DNA from: Nymphaea colorata
Taxonomy: Eukaryota; Streptophyta; Magnoliopsida; Nymphaeales; Nymphaeaceae
Reading direction: 5' to 3'
Length of the DNA stretch: 64,000 nucleotides
Assembly: GCF_008831285.2 (NCBI RefSeq)
Contig: NC_045142.1
Location: forward strand, 17,053,354-17,117,353
The notes beneath the pieces are model-generated. The model was not told where the DNA came from. It ran no database searches and saw nothing but the letters and a program-made list of their open reading frames with translations. Below are positions 46,769 through 59,528 of this stretch, in pieces (positions within the stretch are counted from its first letter, which is position 1; each line of letters starts with the position of its first letter). The translations under genes were made by a program, and so were the position numbers.

Positions 46769-47189
46769 TTAAATAAAACTAAAAACATCTAAAGAACAAT
46801 GGATGCTACAGTACAACTTAAAAAAAAAAAGATGAAACAAAAGAAAATAGAAGCAGCAGAGAAGAAGAGAGGAACCAATCCGACAGCGAGAAATCCCTCA
46901 GGATAGCTAAAAGCTCCATTCTTAGGGTTTGCAATAAGTGGTGAAAAATGAAACGAGCTTTAGGAAAGAAGACTTAATTGGGAATGATCCAAATCTTCCA
47001 CCAGAAAATACAAAACCATGTATGCCAACTTCAAATACAGATGGCACATGGATCTACAACTTCAGTTTAAAGGAATTAGACATTTTCCTCTTGTTGAAAA
47101 TCCTAGCACAGCTCTATGTTACAGAAATTTCCTAATAGCCATCGGTTAGCAAACTAACCAAAATATCTTGATTGCCACATTATTTTCTC

Positions 47190-47340
47190 CAGAAACCCCA
47201 AAGGAGGATTTGGTGATGGATATGAAAGGGATACGTGGGCTCTACTATATCAACTAAATCGAAGACAAACAAGGCCACCACCACCAACAATCAAATTCTC
47301 TCGGCCAACTAAATTGAAGACAAGCAAGGCCAGGAGAAAG
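47190..47340 (+). mobile_element. shard of a copia pre-integrase region
   Basis: The text gaaaccccaaaggagga through ctactatatcaactaaat matches 54255-54330, which leads into a recognisable copia integrase. Here the similarity fades before the integrase. It recurs in copy B at about 62435-62580. Confidence 0.45.
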
Positions 47341-47904
47341 ACAAAGAATGTATTGTCGTTTTGTTGTTGTTCTTAATTTGTACTTTGGTGTTTTCTTGTC
47401 ATCTATTTTACACTTTTTTTTTTCATTTTACAAGTGAAAATAGGTTTGAATCAACCTATTTGAATTGTACCAGTTTGTTCTCGGCCCGATATTTCATTAT
47501 TTTATCATCCAGATAGCACTAGCTTTGATAGTCATACTTGAAAAGACCTCAATACTTGGTCCGTTTCTTGTGAAGTTACACCATGTTTTGCATGTCTCCA
47601 TTTATTTTGTAGCTCTAAAACAATTAATGACGTCGACTTTTCTCTATATGCCACAGCTTTCTTAAACTCCAAATCTGTCAACCCTAAAAGGTCGCTGCTC
47701 TTCCCTATCAAGCTGTAGCTGGATGTCCCCAGCACGGGTTTTCCGTGAGTTCTCAAATGCAACAACCTAGCAACGTCTTCTAGGTGATTGTCACCTCGAA
47801 TCCATCAAAAGATGCATTTGCAATGATCAAATACAACTTTTACAGCAGTTTTTATTGATACAAAATAACCATTCGAGCACAAAAATAGCAGCCCGATTTC
47901 AATA

Positions 47905-47907
47905 CAC

Positions 47908-47983
<76 letters not shown>

Positions 47984-47984
47984 G
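47905..47984. repeat. CA then TA microsatellite
   Basis: About 28 CA units followed by about 10 TA units. Copy B has a short CA and a long TA group (63150-63233). Confidence 0.9.
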
Positions 47985-48824
47985 CCGCACACCTTAATTA
48001 GGTCGCCATGCCACACACCTTAATTAGGTCAATGATGCATCACTTAGATGCTTTGAGGCGTTCTTCTAGGTGATGCACAGAGACCTCATGCAGGTGTGCA
48101 CCTCTAACAACACTGGTTTAGGCTACTTGTCAAAGAAAGAAAAATCTGACACAAGAATATTCCATGCATGACTCTTTCGCAGTCCATGTCTTCCGTTAAT
48201 CTTTCCACCTTAAGAGCTGTTTCAGAATAAAAAAAACAAATCAGGCCAAATGAGAGAGAGAGTGAGAGAGAGAGAGAGAGAGAAAGAGGGTGATGGCAGT
48301 TGCTCATGATGAGAGCAATGAGTGGAGAGCATTCAGCTGAGTTCGGGTGGACATGGGCCAACATGAACAGATTTGCATTAATAAAACAGTCGTAGCGAAA
48401 AAGAGAGTGTCCGGTCCAAGAAGGTACTCTATATAGAGAAGATATATCTTGTAAGAAAAAGATGACTAAGAAGATTGATTATATATATATACATATATAT
48501 ATATCCTGTAGAAATGGGTTGTCAAAACAGGTTATATGTAAAAACATTGTGTATATGGGTACATAATGACCAAAATATCCGTGTTTATAGTAGAAAAGGA
48601 ACATTTTAAAAGGGTAAAAAATGGTTATGAAAAAATTTAAAAGTCTAAAATAGACATAGTACATCATTAAAAAATTCAGAAATAACCCAACCTTCATCTT
48701 TTTTCCTATGATACTGTATACTTGTGGATCCACAGAAGTGTGCAGCAACTCGATCTCATATCTCATATCGGGCATTGACCAGTTCCACAGATTCAAGTGG
48801 CCGAAGAAGAAGAAAGAGGAGAGG

Positions 48825-49130
48825 GGGTTGGTGGAGGAGGAGAAACTGAACTTTAGCCACCAGCGTTGTCATGGGATGTTGCTTGTCAATTTCTTCAATC
48901 GATGCCGCTTGAGTTTTTGACACTGATGGTCAACGGCGAAGCTCTCTCTAAAGAACATAGGTGACCTTAGACTTAATTTCTTGCTTAGGTGGGCATTTGA
49001 GATCCTTTTAATGACGTACGTGGAGGGCTATATATCTATATGATCCAATATATTGCATGCCTAAGGTCTGATTTGTACAGGTGAAAAGTGAAAACTGGAA
49101 GGAAAGCACCTCTAACATCACAAAGCACCC
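48825..49130 (+). repeat. conserved unidentified sequence E, copy 3
   Basis: Matches the E copies at 13608 and 39900, then 40081-40260. It lies directly after an M2 MITE, as does the copy at 39880. Confidence 0.5.
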
Positions 49131-49139
49131 ATCTAAATA

Positions 49140-50010
49140 TGCTTTCTACATCAAAATTTTAACCCTCTATACATATCATTCTTGCAGCCACAACAATACC
49201 AAAAGCCGAATTTTTCATTATAACTCGCGACCTTTGAATGTTGATTAAACAAACTGATGGTCGCTAATATCATCTCTAAGAACTGATCGCCTTCTAACCA
49301 ATACTTCTGGCTCAAACCGGACGGTTGCTGTAATGCCCACGTTTTTCTTTTTCTTTTTCTTTATTATCACAACAATTTTAATAAGAGCATAGGCTATAAT
49401 TGGTAGATTCAATAACTGATAAAAATAGTTGAAACTGTCAACTATATCATAAAGGGGGCAGTCATGGAAAGAAATGAATGGGTTACCAAATATATACCTA
49501 GGTAGAAGTGGTAACTGAAAATATTAAAAGAAACTAAAGATGATTGAGGGCAGCTGAGAAGCCTTCCTGAGCAAAATCATTTGGACGTGTTGCTCGCCAT
49601 GTATTGCCCTTATTTAACCCCATACCTCAGGTTCCCATTTGCTGCAGCCATAGGGGCAAGGGTTCCAGCAGTTAGAAATTAGGAAAAAGTGAAAGCTAAC
49701 CTTTGTTTTCCTGCATCTTGGGGTGAAGATCAAGAGGAAAGAGGCACTGGTCCATGTGACTGTTATCGGCAGCTTGGAGGATCAAGAAAGCCAAGGAGCT
49801 AGGGTGCTGACAGTAAAAAATCAGGGGCTGTACAGTTAGAGAGACCCTGGTAAGTGTTATATAGTTTCTTTTATAAATAATCTATATAGGTAGGTATATA
49901 TATATATATATAAATCAAGGAGAGTTCTACTTGGTGGGGCTGAAATTATACATGTAAATGCATGTTTTGCAAGGAAATCATGATACACTGCCTTGGAATG
50001 GCAGCCTTCT
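49140..50010. other. intergenic DNA, no gene recognised
   Basis: The interval 49550-49860 is somewhat more GC-rich and purine-rich than its neighbours and lacks repeats found elsewhere in the window, so a transcribed non-coding exon is conceivable. Nothing identifies it. Confidence 0.3.
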
Positions 50011-50011
50011 T

Positions 50012-50161
50012 GGCAGACTGAATTGATTGCAGCATAGAGCAATAAGGTATGGGAATACTCAGCTATGAGTGCAGCATGTAGCCCTTGGTGGACTGAATTG
50101 ATTGCAGCATAGAGCAATAAGGTATGGGAATACTCAGCTATGAGTGCAACATGTAGCCCTT
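50012..50161. repeat. 75-base tandem duplication
   Basis: A unit starting near gactgaattgattgcagc (50016 and 50091) is repeated with almost no change (about one base difference), so it is recent. Confidence 0.9.
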
Positions 50162-50206
50162 GTACCTTTTTTGCTTGTATGTATGTATGTATGTACATAT
50201 ACATAC

Positions 50207-50240
<34 letters not shown>

Positions 50241-50477
50241 GCATGTTATAGTAGCGAATCTATGTATTTATGCGCCTAGATATGAATAGATGTGTGAAGT
50301 GTTATATTCTGGAAATGATACACAACATTATTAGTCTTAGACATCTCTGATTGCCTAAAAATAAATAAAAATATGCATGTATGAGGTGTAATTACCTATG
50401 TACAGAAAAATAAATGGGTATTTTTAGGGTAATACATGAGCTGTTTGTGAAAGAATATATATATTGTGGTACTATGT

Positions 50478-53106
50478 TCATAATATAGCTATATGAAGCA
50501 CACTGTGACACCCTTGTGCTGGACTTGTTTGTAACGTGTTTCTAGTTCCATGAAGGTCTAAGTATGCTGAAATTGATGGTATGTGCACATGAAAGTGATT
50601 GGAACCAGTTTGAACTACTGAGGAACTTGAGGAACTAGGAATGATTCTACGCAACTCAATAAGAGGTAAACTCTCTTTTAGCTCATCAATAGGTCTAGGC
50701 TTAATACATTCAAATCTGGACAACGACTTTAGCTAACTTGAAATGTTTGAGGCAGTAAAAGAGGGACCACAATGACAGTATAAAAAATTTCTTTTGTCAA
50801 AAAATAACCTGTCTCGATATGATGACACGATTAGAGATTGGATTGTAACAAACACAACCTTTATGACAGCTGTCATACCCAATGAAGATGCAGGTTCGAG
50901 CTTTGGGTTCCAGTTTTGAAGCACGTCTAGGCCCATTCAATGGATAGACGGTACAACCAAAGGTTCTTATATTTGGGAACTTCAATCAAGAGCTTCTCAT
51001 ATGGCGTCATTTGCAAGTCTGCAATAGGCAACCTGTTAATAAGATGAACAACAGTTTTAAAAGCATCAAACCAAAATTTTTGTGGCATATTGGCATGAAT
51101 AATAATGGTGAATCCCATGTCTACTAGATGCCTATGCTTCCTTTCTACTATCTCGTTCTACTGGGATGTGTAAGGGCATGTTATCCATCGACGAATACGT
51201 TGATTTTCAAGAAATGTGCTAAACTCTTTGCTCATGAATTCTCCTCCTCCATCTGAATGGAAAATTTTCATTTTTGTTTCAAGTTGACACTCTACTAGGC
51301 TTAAAAAGGTTTTAAAACAGGGAACCGTATCAATTTTCTTTGACATGGGAAAGATCCATGAGAAGTGAGAGTAGTCGTCAACCATTAAGAAACAATACAT
51401 GTACCCTTCTCGTGAAGCACATGGTGATGGTCCCCAAATATCAACATGTAACACTTCAAGAGGTTTGGTCACATGAAACTCAGCTTTAGGAAAATGAATT
51501 TTATGCATTTTTCCAAGCACACATGAGGAACAAAAATCTAATTTATGTCTTTCATCATCAGAAATTAAACCAGCAACTTTCAACGAGTTTAACAACTGAA
51601 GGAGAGCATGTCCTAGACACAAATGCCATAACTAAATGTTTGAGTAAGAATTTTGAGAAACCAAAGAAGTATTAGCAGTCTTTTAATGATCGTCATCTCC
51701 AATACTGATAGGATTGCTAGTAGAGTCCTTCCCTTCTCTCGTCCATCTATAGAGTCCTCCTTTCTCAAGTGGCCCTGTGTGAAGAATCTTGCCCGTCTGC
51801 ATATTATTAACAATAAAACCATTAGAGGAAAATTCATTTGAGCATTGGTTGTCTTTGGTAAACCTTGTTATTGACATAAGATTCTTGTGTGCTTTAGGAG
51901 CATGCAAAACATTTTTCAAAACAAAGGATGACGTTTTGCTAGGTAGGTACACATTCCCTATATTTTTAATTTGCATCTTACTACCATTGCCAACTATAAT
52001 AAAATTGGAACCATGATAGGGAACTTTACCTTGCATATCTTGTTTTGAATTTGTCACATGGTGGGAGGCACCTGTGTCTGGATACCAGGCTGAGTCTTGA
52101 GTATTGCTGACATTTTCTCGGCTACTAGATGCATTATCAGATTTTCCCATGTTGAGTGCCATGGCCATAAACGCTTTTGGAATATCATAACATTGTTGAG
52201 CTGTATGATTTCTTCTGCCAAAATATTGACAAGTTACTCCATGGCTAGACTAGTTAGTATTATTATTTTTTCCATAGTTTCCTCTTCATCCATTACGGCC
52301 TCTACCCCTACCACCATTATAGTTGCCACGCCCACACCCTTGCTCAATAATAAAAGCACACCCACGCCCTTGGTCAGTAATAAAAGCACGCCCATGCCCT
52401 TGTTCGACAATAAAGGCAGTGGCAGTGGCTTCAACCTGAGTCATCTGGGATGAAGAAAGCATTCCAAGTCATCGCTCTTGAGTAATTAACATATCATATA
52501 ATTCAGACCATGAAGGCAGATCTTTGAATGCAGTAACCGTGGTAATACAAGATGCATATTCAGAATTCAGTCCATTCAAGGTATAGAGAACTAGGTTTGT
52601 ATCTGAGACAAAGTGTTGCACTCTACTAAGAGAATCATGTAAGAAACTAATATGTTGAAGGTATTCAGTCATAGACATTCCTTCCTCTTTTATGTTTTGT
52701 AATTCTCTTTTCAACTGAATAATACAAAGATTATTTTGTGAGGCATACTGTTTTTCAAGGATGCACCGAGCATCTATAGCTGTGCCAACACGATCCAGTT
52801 GTGACATGACTGGTTGAGTCACAGTGACTTTGATCCAACTTAGTGCAAGTTGGTCTTCACGATACCATAAATCATAAGCAGTATTTTCTTGTGTGTGTGC
52901 TTCATCAAGAAATTCAGGTGGAGCAGAACATTTTCCATTAACATGCTTGATCAAATTTTGAACTTTCATAACACTTTCAATTTGAGAATGCTAGAGAGAT
53001 AATTTGATCGATCAAGCTTGACTGAAACCAAACTTGAGAAAGCATTCCATTGTGTACCTGGTGGAGTAGGAGTGCGATGAGCATTAGAAGAGGACAATGC
53101 AGCCAT
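50478..53106 (-). mobile_element. Ty1-copia polyprotein: gag, protease, integrase (no RT)
   Basis: The minus-strand ATG at 53106 opens gag. A frame break is near 52970. The gag body (52969-52469) has YLQHISFLHDSL and ALNG-like text. The protease keeps its active Asp: SAWYPDTGASHHVTN at about 52095-52051. Pre-integrase and zinc-binding CSSCVLGKMHK follow. The integrase core has HVDIWGPS and FHSDGGGEF. An internal stop precedes NEIVERKHRH. After it come MPQKFWFDAF, LINRLP and the linker FGCTVYPL, GCVCYNP. The element ends near 50478 before any RT, RNase H or 3' LTR, so it is truncated as well as mutated. Confidence 0.85.
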
Positions 53107-53209
53107 ATTATACTAGAAATTTATCCCTCATTCAATCAACAGCCGACAAGCACAGTCAATCGATTTGAGTCTGATAAACAAAAAAGGAGACTGAGGAGGG
53201 AGATCGAGC

Positions 53210-53640
53210 GACTGAAGTGGCAGATAGGCCTCGGTGGCACTCCCTTGTTAGCACGCTCCTCAGTGAACAAGTGAACACAAAAGGAAACAGCGCACCCCTT
53301 GGTGACGACTGAAAACAGCATGACCTTCTCATGTTGAGAGGCATAAAAAGAAGTCAACAACATGCTCCTCAGTGAAGGCTGGAAAGAGCATGGCCTTCCT
53401 TAGACAAAAAAGGAGGTACGTGCCTCGGTGAAGGCAGGAACAACACACTCCAAAATGAAGGCACGTGCCTCGATAAAGGCAAGAAACGACACACTCAGTG
53501 CCACACCTTCGTTCAAACACTAAAAGGAGCAGGATGCTCCTCAGTGAAATAGCACGCTCCTCGATGAAGACATGAAGCAGCACGCTCCTTGGTGAAGGCC
53601 TTGGTGGCTTTCACTTGCTCACCATAAAAAAAAAGAGCAT
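53210..53640 (-). repeat. minisatellite-like leader of the copia element
   Basis: Between PBS and gag, the word gcacgctcctcagtgaaggc and close variants recur about eight or more times at irregular 30-60 base spacing (e.g. near 53246, 53360, 53420, 53470, 53530, 53555, 53580). Open frames here are repeat by-products. Confidence 0.65.
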
Positions 53641-53846
53641 AAAACCACACACTTCTTTGTGGTTTCCCTTGTTACGTAAAAAACTGTGGATGTAGGAAGA
53701 GGAACAGGAGGCACAACAGGGGACACGACAGAGAGAGTGGCCGGGAAACGATGGTGCCAGCATCAAACAATGGTCGTGCAACAGACAGGTGAACCATGAC
53801 TCTAGAAAGATGTAGGATACGGAAGACCACGGTGAAAGCAGTTGCA

Positions 53847-53859
53847 GGCTCTGATACCA
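53847..53859 (-). promoter_or_regulatory. copia primer-binding site (tRNA-iMet)
   Basis: Minus-strand TGGTATCAGAGCC, the standard complement of initiator tRNA-Met, sits directly downstream of the LTR. Confidence 0.85.
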
Positions 53860-53860
53860 A

Positions 53861-54189
53861 GTTAAAAGAAAAGATGAACACACAGGTGTAACGTGGTTCA
53901 GCCAAAATCAGCCTACATCCACACAAAGACTTTCTCTTCTATTCTATAACCACACAGAGAGAGTACAAAAATTTATAGTCACTTTATACAATTTAGATCC
54001 TTGATTTTAGGATCTTGATTTACACGACAGATTTGGGCAGAATTATAAGAGAAGATAGGGGAAATGATTTCTTTCTCACTTAGAGAAGATTGGTCAGTTT
54101 TGGATAGCTCTTGAGTTTTGGAAACCATACCCTGTCCATTGTAATTGATCCTGATCATATCTGTTCCGTAGATCTTATCATTGTTAACA
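53861..54189 (-). mobile_element. 5' LTR of the copia element
   Basis: It starts TGTTAACAATG at 54189 on the minus strand and runs to the PBS. It contains a gctgaaccacgttacacc phrase typical of plant copia LTR ends. Immediately outside (54190) unit S sequence resumes. The 3' end lacks a clear CA. Confidence 0.75.
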
Positions 54190-55270
54190 AATCTAGCACA
54201 GCTCTATGTTACAGAAATTTCTGAATATTTTCTCCAAGAAGAAGGTCATTCTGCTGGACCAGAAACCCCGGAAGGGGCTTGGTGATGGTTATGAGAGAGG
54301 TGGGCTCTATCTACTACATTAAATTGAACACAAACAAGGCACTTCCAGCTGACAAGAAGAACGAAGAATCACTCATATGGCACTATAGGTTGGGACATTT
54401 GTCTGATCTAATTCTCAAAACTGTGTTTCTTAAGCTCGTCTACAATTTTCCAGTATGTGAGACATGCAATTACGCAAAGATGACTGGACAATCATTTCCT
54501 GAATCTGAAATAAAATGCCAATATTGCTTCAACTTGGTTCAGGCCGATGTATGGGGCCTGGCTCCTGCTGTTTCCAACTTTATTTTCAGATACTTTCTCC
54601 TGTTAAAAGATGACAAATCATGGATGAGTTGGGTGTTCTTTCTCAAGAAAAAAAGATGAAGTCTTTTTTATTAGCAGGCATTCATTGTATGGCCACTAGC
54701 AATATCTTATATTAACAAAAGTCATGCACTGGGTGAATTTTATCCAATCTTAAGACTGTGAAAGGTTCCAGATTGGGTTGAGAAGGACTTGGTTTCACAT
54801 GGAAGACTTACAAATATTATTAACCGACAAACTTTTGGTGGTAGCGAACCCTCTGCTAGGTTAAAAGAATCAAAACTTAGCTGGAACAATCTTGACATCA
54901 GGGCTGGGGCTTGGTCTCTCTATATGTTTGAAGTTGAACTCTTGTCCTCAGAAGAGCGGTCGACCTTTTGGTTGTTGTTTGCTCATAGCCATCTAGACAT
55001 CCTTTGTCTTTCTCACTCCTCTTTTTTGCTTCTATTGTCGTTTCTTTTCTGTTCTTAATTTCTAATTTGGTGCTTTCTTGTCATCTATTTTATATATTTT
55101 TTCATTTTATCTGTAAAAATTGGTTCGGATCAACCTATTTGAATCATACCAGTTTGTTATCGGCCCGATATTTGATCAAATTATAATTGGCATGCAGAGT
55201 TCTGTATTTTATTAAATATTCTTATTCCTAGTCCCATGAGTTCTTTTCGGCGATTGCCTGGGCCTCCCTT
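54190..55270 (+). repeat. end portion of repeat unit S with copia fragment
   Basis: Begins in the middle of S (atctagcacagctctatgtt also at 47099 and 62343) right at the LTR edge, so the retrotransposon landed in an S unit. The tail (about 55160-55260) matches 3970-4060. Confidence 0.6.
54240..54690 (+). mobile_element. copia pre-integrase and integrase N-terminus
   Basis: The plus-strand open frame 54279-54659 gives IWHYRLGHLS, then CETCNYAKMTGQSFPESE with the zinc-binding CxxC, then LVQADVWGLAP (first integrase Asp) and FLLLKDDKSWMSWVFFLK. The frame stops before the second catalytic Asp. Opposite in strand to the copia element just to its left, so it is a separate, older piece. Confidence 0.8.
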
Positions 55271-55479
55271 TTTACACCCCTACACATGTCTAATGATATT
55301 GGATCGTTTAGGTCAGTGCAGGGTTAGAGTATTCCTTTTTTTTTTGTAAAGAAGTGTATATTTTGCAATATTTACTTTTTCATAAACCCTTTTTGCCCTG
55401 CTAAAAGTCTTTTTTTTACTTAGACATGTTATTTTGGTTATTAAGCACCCATATGCATAATTTTTCATGCATAAGACCA

Positions 55480-57350
55480 TATAAGACACTAATTTTAGAT
55501 CCGGCTTTCCATAATGCCCATGCCCATGTGAGTAGAGTCAAATGTCCTTCAACTGGCATACATAGTGCTTCCAAGTTCCATCCTTGCACTAGTATAGCAC
55601 ATTGCTCTCGATCCGACCAGGTCGACTGGAAACTGAAAGCATGTCATCGTCGTTTAAGAAAAGTCATTCCTGGGATTCAAGGAAAAGTTGGCTGAATTTT
55701 TCTCCTTTAACTGGCCCTTGCATCCAATTAAGACGAACCAATACAATTAATTTCTGGTAAATAAAACTTACAAGTACAACATATGTTCATATATATATAT
55801 ATATATATAAATTGAAATCAGCTATTTTTTTGTTTTGTGTGGATAAAAACCATCACAGTGCATTTGCATTGACCAGTTGTTTGAGCATGGTTTTTTGAAA
55901 GCAGTTTTTAATTATACAAAATAACCACTCTACTGCAGAAGTAGCTGCCTGAAATGTATGAAGTTATTAACATGAACATAACTAAGTTTGTGCAGAACCA
56001 GCCATCATGTAGCTCCACCACGGCACTTACCATCACACAAGATGATTCAGTTGAATTTGAATGAACCTGCAATTGTGGGTGACCTTATACAGAATAGGCT
56101 CTGTCACTAGGGAAGATCTCTATATTTTAATTTTAGTTGGTTGTGTCTTAACGCAAAATACAAGGTCGGCCGAATGCTGTTGGGCCCAGCTATCATTAAT
56201 TACCAAATAAGCACTTTATTAATTTGTCAGTCATTTGACCCAAATAATGCCAATGTTTAATTGATACCATATTTTTTTCGTTTAAGATTTAGAAAAAGAA
56301 TTATATCAATTAATTGTCAGACATTTCATGACTTTCTCATCTAGCTACCTCTAGCTTTGATAGTCATAGCACCAACTTCATCCACATTTTCTTTTCCCCG
56401 GCCCTGCAAATTAATCATCGTCAAAATCATTTTCATGAAATTAGATCAAACTGATAGATATAAATTTCAAAAAAATAACAAAGTATATTATTTTGCAAAC
56501 TTGTACGAAGGTTATTATAATGTACTGCTGAAGTTGAAAAAAAACAAAAGCATTATCAATAGAATATTGATAAAAAAACATATAAAGACAAAGAAAATAG
56601 TGTGTGGGCACCCCGATCATCAGGAAGGGGATGTTCAAGTATTGACAAAGTTACTCTTTGATGTAGATTCATTACTTATTCTTTCTACTAGAAGGGACGG
56701 CAGCCTAACTCCCAGCAGAGTTTGCATCGAAAGTGACAATGAAAATTGTGGTGGTGTACTTATGTCCGGATTGTTTGAGAGATTGATTTGATCCTCCTTT
56801 GTACTTTAAGTTGTGTTTGATAGTTCGATTTAGCATTAAAAGGTATGCCTTAAAATGTCCTCAGCTTAAACAAACTAAAGATTTATGTAGCATGGATCTT
56901 AAATCCACGTATATTAAAAATGATAGATTTAAGGTCGGACAGGGGGGGAGTTTCGACCTGATCTGGTCCCTGGTGAAACAAATACAACCACAACAATAAA
57001 GACAAGCTATTGGCAACGCCTTTTGTTGTTGCAAATAAGTTTATTGCCGACTCGCAAAAGTCCAATACTCGTCCTTGCCCTTTGCAGTGTTGCCAAAAAA
57101 GTTTCGCTAGCCTCAGATCACCTGCTGCCATTTTAGAAGTGCACGGACTGGTCATTCCCAGCTTTTATCCAATGATGTGCCCGTGTTGAGAAAACTTGAC
57201 AAATCAATGTAAATTTGAAAATTTACATGGATAACGACAGATTCAGATTAGACATCTCTATCAAGTCTGAAGTAAGAATGCATTTATAAAAGAAAGAATC
57301 GTTAAAATTTACTTGTTTCCACCATTCCTCCCGTTCTACTTCAAACTTCC
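55480..57350 (+). repeat. dispersed repeat unit T, copy 4
   Basis: The closest relative of unit T copy 1 (5480-7350), collinear to about 57320. It lacks the hAT MITE present in copy 1. It has an extra ~300 AT-rich bases (about 56405-56710), which open a chance 144-codon frame (56357-56791). Confidence 0.65.
56810..56988. mobile_element. MITE family M1 copy
   Basis: Starts gttgtgtttgatag, ends caaatacaac. Inherited together with unit T, at the same place as the copy at 6580. Confidence 0.5.
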
Positions 57351-57561
57351 CAGCCATGAAAAAATGATGTATTTGATGTAATCCAAGCATGGGTTTCCTT
57401 CAACAATATTGGGCGGGCAGTAAGCTTCTTGATTTCCACATCAACTTCTGCCTACAATATCCAAGATCAAAGAATAGATCAGTTTTCAGCACAAAGAAAC
57501 TAACCAGCCTCAATCGATAGGACAAGCTTCTACAAGAGAAAGAAACTAATCTAGCATGCAC

Positions 57562-57706
57562 CTTAGAAAGGACAAGCTTCTGTGAATCAATCATGCCCAT
57601 CGAGTATAGATCTTGATTAACTCTCCTTTCCTTGCTGACATCCACATCTGCGGTGCCTGATAGGACCATAACTAGTTCTGATCTGATGAGATGACTCAGA
57701 TGTTCT
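57562..57706 (-). other. exon-like segment, product unknown
   Basis: A 145-base minus-strand stretch is preceded by TTCTCTTCTAG and followed by GTGCAT, so it has acceptable splice borders. Its open frame contains VLSGTADVDVSKERR and YSMGMIDSQKLVLSK, charged and non-repetitive, unlike the chance frames elsewhere. A second possible exon (AEVDVEIKKLTARP) follows an AG at about 57455. I do not recognise the protein. It may be a fragment of a captured or decayed gene. Confidence 0.3.
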
Positions 57707-57719
57707 CTAGAAGAGAAAT

Positions 57720-58570
57720 TCACTCATGATCAACTTAGTCAAAACCAGCTTCATGCCATCAAGGGACAAAATGCAAGTTCCTACTAAAATTGACTTGATA
57801 CTGATGAACTACAAAGAAAAGGAGGAAATTTGGAAATTCAAACTGTTACAGTCTTAAGGTATTAGAAGCAAAGTAGTTTACAAATCAAATCATGAGAATA
57901 TATATTGTTACATTAAAGAGAGGCAGCTCTTTGCAAATGCACCATGTCTCAAACATCAACTATGTGTTTCAACAACTATACTAAGTAGTAAGTAGATTAC
58001 ACCTGTGACATGTAACTTGTTTCCAATAGCTATAGGTGTGCCATCAGTCTTAAGAATTATATTTATAATTTCACCAATACATTCTACTTGTTGAGTGCAT
58101 TGGCCATTGTAACAACATTCTAGAAATAAAATCAGCATTAACCCAATAAAAGATATACCAAGATAAGATCGAGAGAAAGGATTAAGTAGACCAAGTAAGG
58201 TTACTAAAAATAGCAAGAAGGCAATAGACAGTATAAAGGCTATAAGGCCAAAAGATCTTGGACGCTCCATGAGCAGCAATTAGGGCACGGACATCAGCAA
58301 AGAGGAATTCTTACATCCATACCAGTGCTACATAGTAATGAGACTGAATAATCATCTTACCCATGTGTTGCAGGAGGAAGGCCTTGAAGTTGTTCAGTAT
58401 AAGGTGGCATATAAAAAAGTACAAAGTCATAAAATTCTTAATAAATAAGTAGATTGTATTAATTTCCAAATAAATATATTTATTTATACAAAGTATGTGT
58501 AATGGATTAAAGAAAGTAGGTCTTACAAAAGCTTTGAATGCTGGACGATGTGCAGCCATCTCATATAAAT
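57720..58570. other. AT-rich DNA, no gene recognised
   Basis: Several minus-strand pieces end in GTAAGA-like words (58525, 58372, 58312), but no coherent protein could be joined from them. Confidence 0.3.
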
Positions 58571-59358
58571 ACTTGAAACTGTAGGAAACTTAATTTGAAG
58601 AAAGAAACAATATCGTAAAAGTGGTATTGTATCACTTATCGATCGAGGTACATGTATGGTAACATATTGTAAATTTATTTTTGTAATGCATTCACAATTA
58701 AAAAATAAAAAATAGCGATAAATTCTGATAAAACCAAGAAAAATGTTTCCTATATAAAACAACTCATCACAATATTACACACATAATAAAAATTCACAAA
58801 TCTTCATCTACAGACATAATAATGATAAGATATGATAAACATGATAAAATTTGACGTCTTAAGGACTTTTACAATAAACTTTTTACTGTTTTTACATCAT
58901 ATTATCAAACGTTTATAATATGCAACCTATCTATTCCTCTTCTTCATCTTTATTATAATATTCAAACTCATTTTGCTTCATTGTCTTCATTCCCTTCAAG
59001 TGGAATGTCCTCACCAGCATAGGCAGGCTCACCTTCTTCAATGTTCAAAAGGAGTAGGCCACAATCAGGCCTCCGTCCTTTCACATCAAATTCCTCAGAT
59101 GATCACTGCTGCTCAGAGCATCATTGTCAAAATTCAAAAGAAATTGCAAATTCCAAAGAATGGCTACTAATGGTGCTAGAGTCACTCTCAAAAAGCATGT
59201 TCGTTTCTTCCAGCAGCCAAAATTCACTTCAAGCCTTCCAAGATAGTCAAACAAATTGAAATATTCATCTCCAAAATATTTTTATCACATGACGAGTAAC
59301 AACTACAAGTGCCGTGTGGTGAAACATGAAGAGGTAATCTGTAACTCAAGGTGGTCTC

Positions 59359-59528
59359 CAGTGGCGGAGTTACATTGTAGCTGGTGTGGCCAATTACCCA
59401 CAACAGCCTACAAATTTTGCCTTATTTACATATGTAAACATAATTGACTTTTATTACATATGAGTGACCCTTCAAGTTTAAAACTAAACAGAATGCCCCT
59501 CAATCAGAAATTTCTAGCTCTGCCACTG
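59359..59528. mobile_element. 170-base hAT MITE, copy in duplication B
   Basis: Same ends, length and GTGGTCTC flanks (59351-59358 and 59529-59536) as the element at 43734-43903; it was duplicated along with its surroundings. Confidence 0.85.

Larger units (their letters stand above)
42945..48760 (+). repeat. segmental duplication, copy A
   Basis: Collinear and highly similar to 58571-64000. The left border is sharp: both copies begin acttgaaactgtaggaaact, with unrelated DNA before. Main differences: A keeps about 280 bases (45055-45335, including a CT run) missing from B near 60670, and microsatellite lengths differ. It includes one hAT MITE, one S unit (about 45030-47150), a copia integrase shard (47190-47340) and T-like text. 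No gene is evident. Confidence 0.85.

Noticed and set aside
53329-53926. Several overlapping minus-strand open frames upstream of gag
   Set aside because: They arise from the repeated leader words of the copia element and differ in frame from unit to unit.
56357-56791. 144-codon plus-strand open frame
   Set aside because: It spans an AT-rich insertion into repeat unit T; the Lys/Ile/Asn bias follows base composition, and the flanking parts are non-coding in the other T copies.
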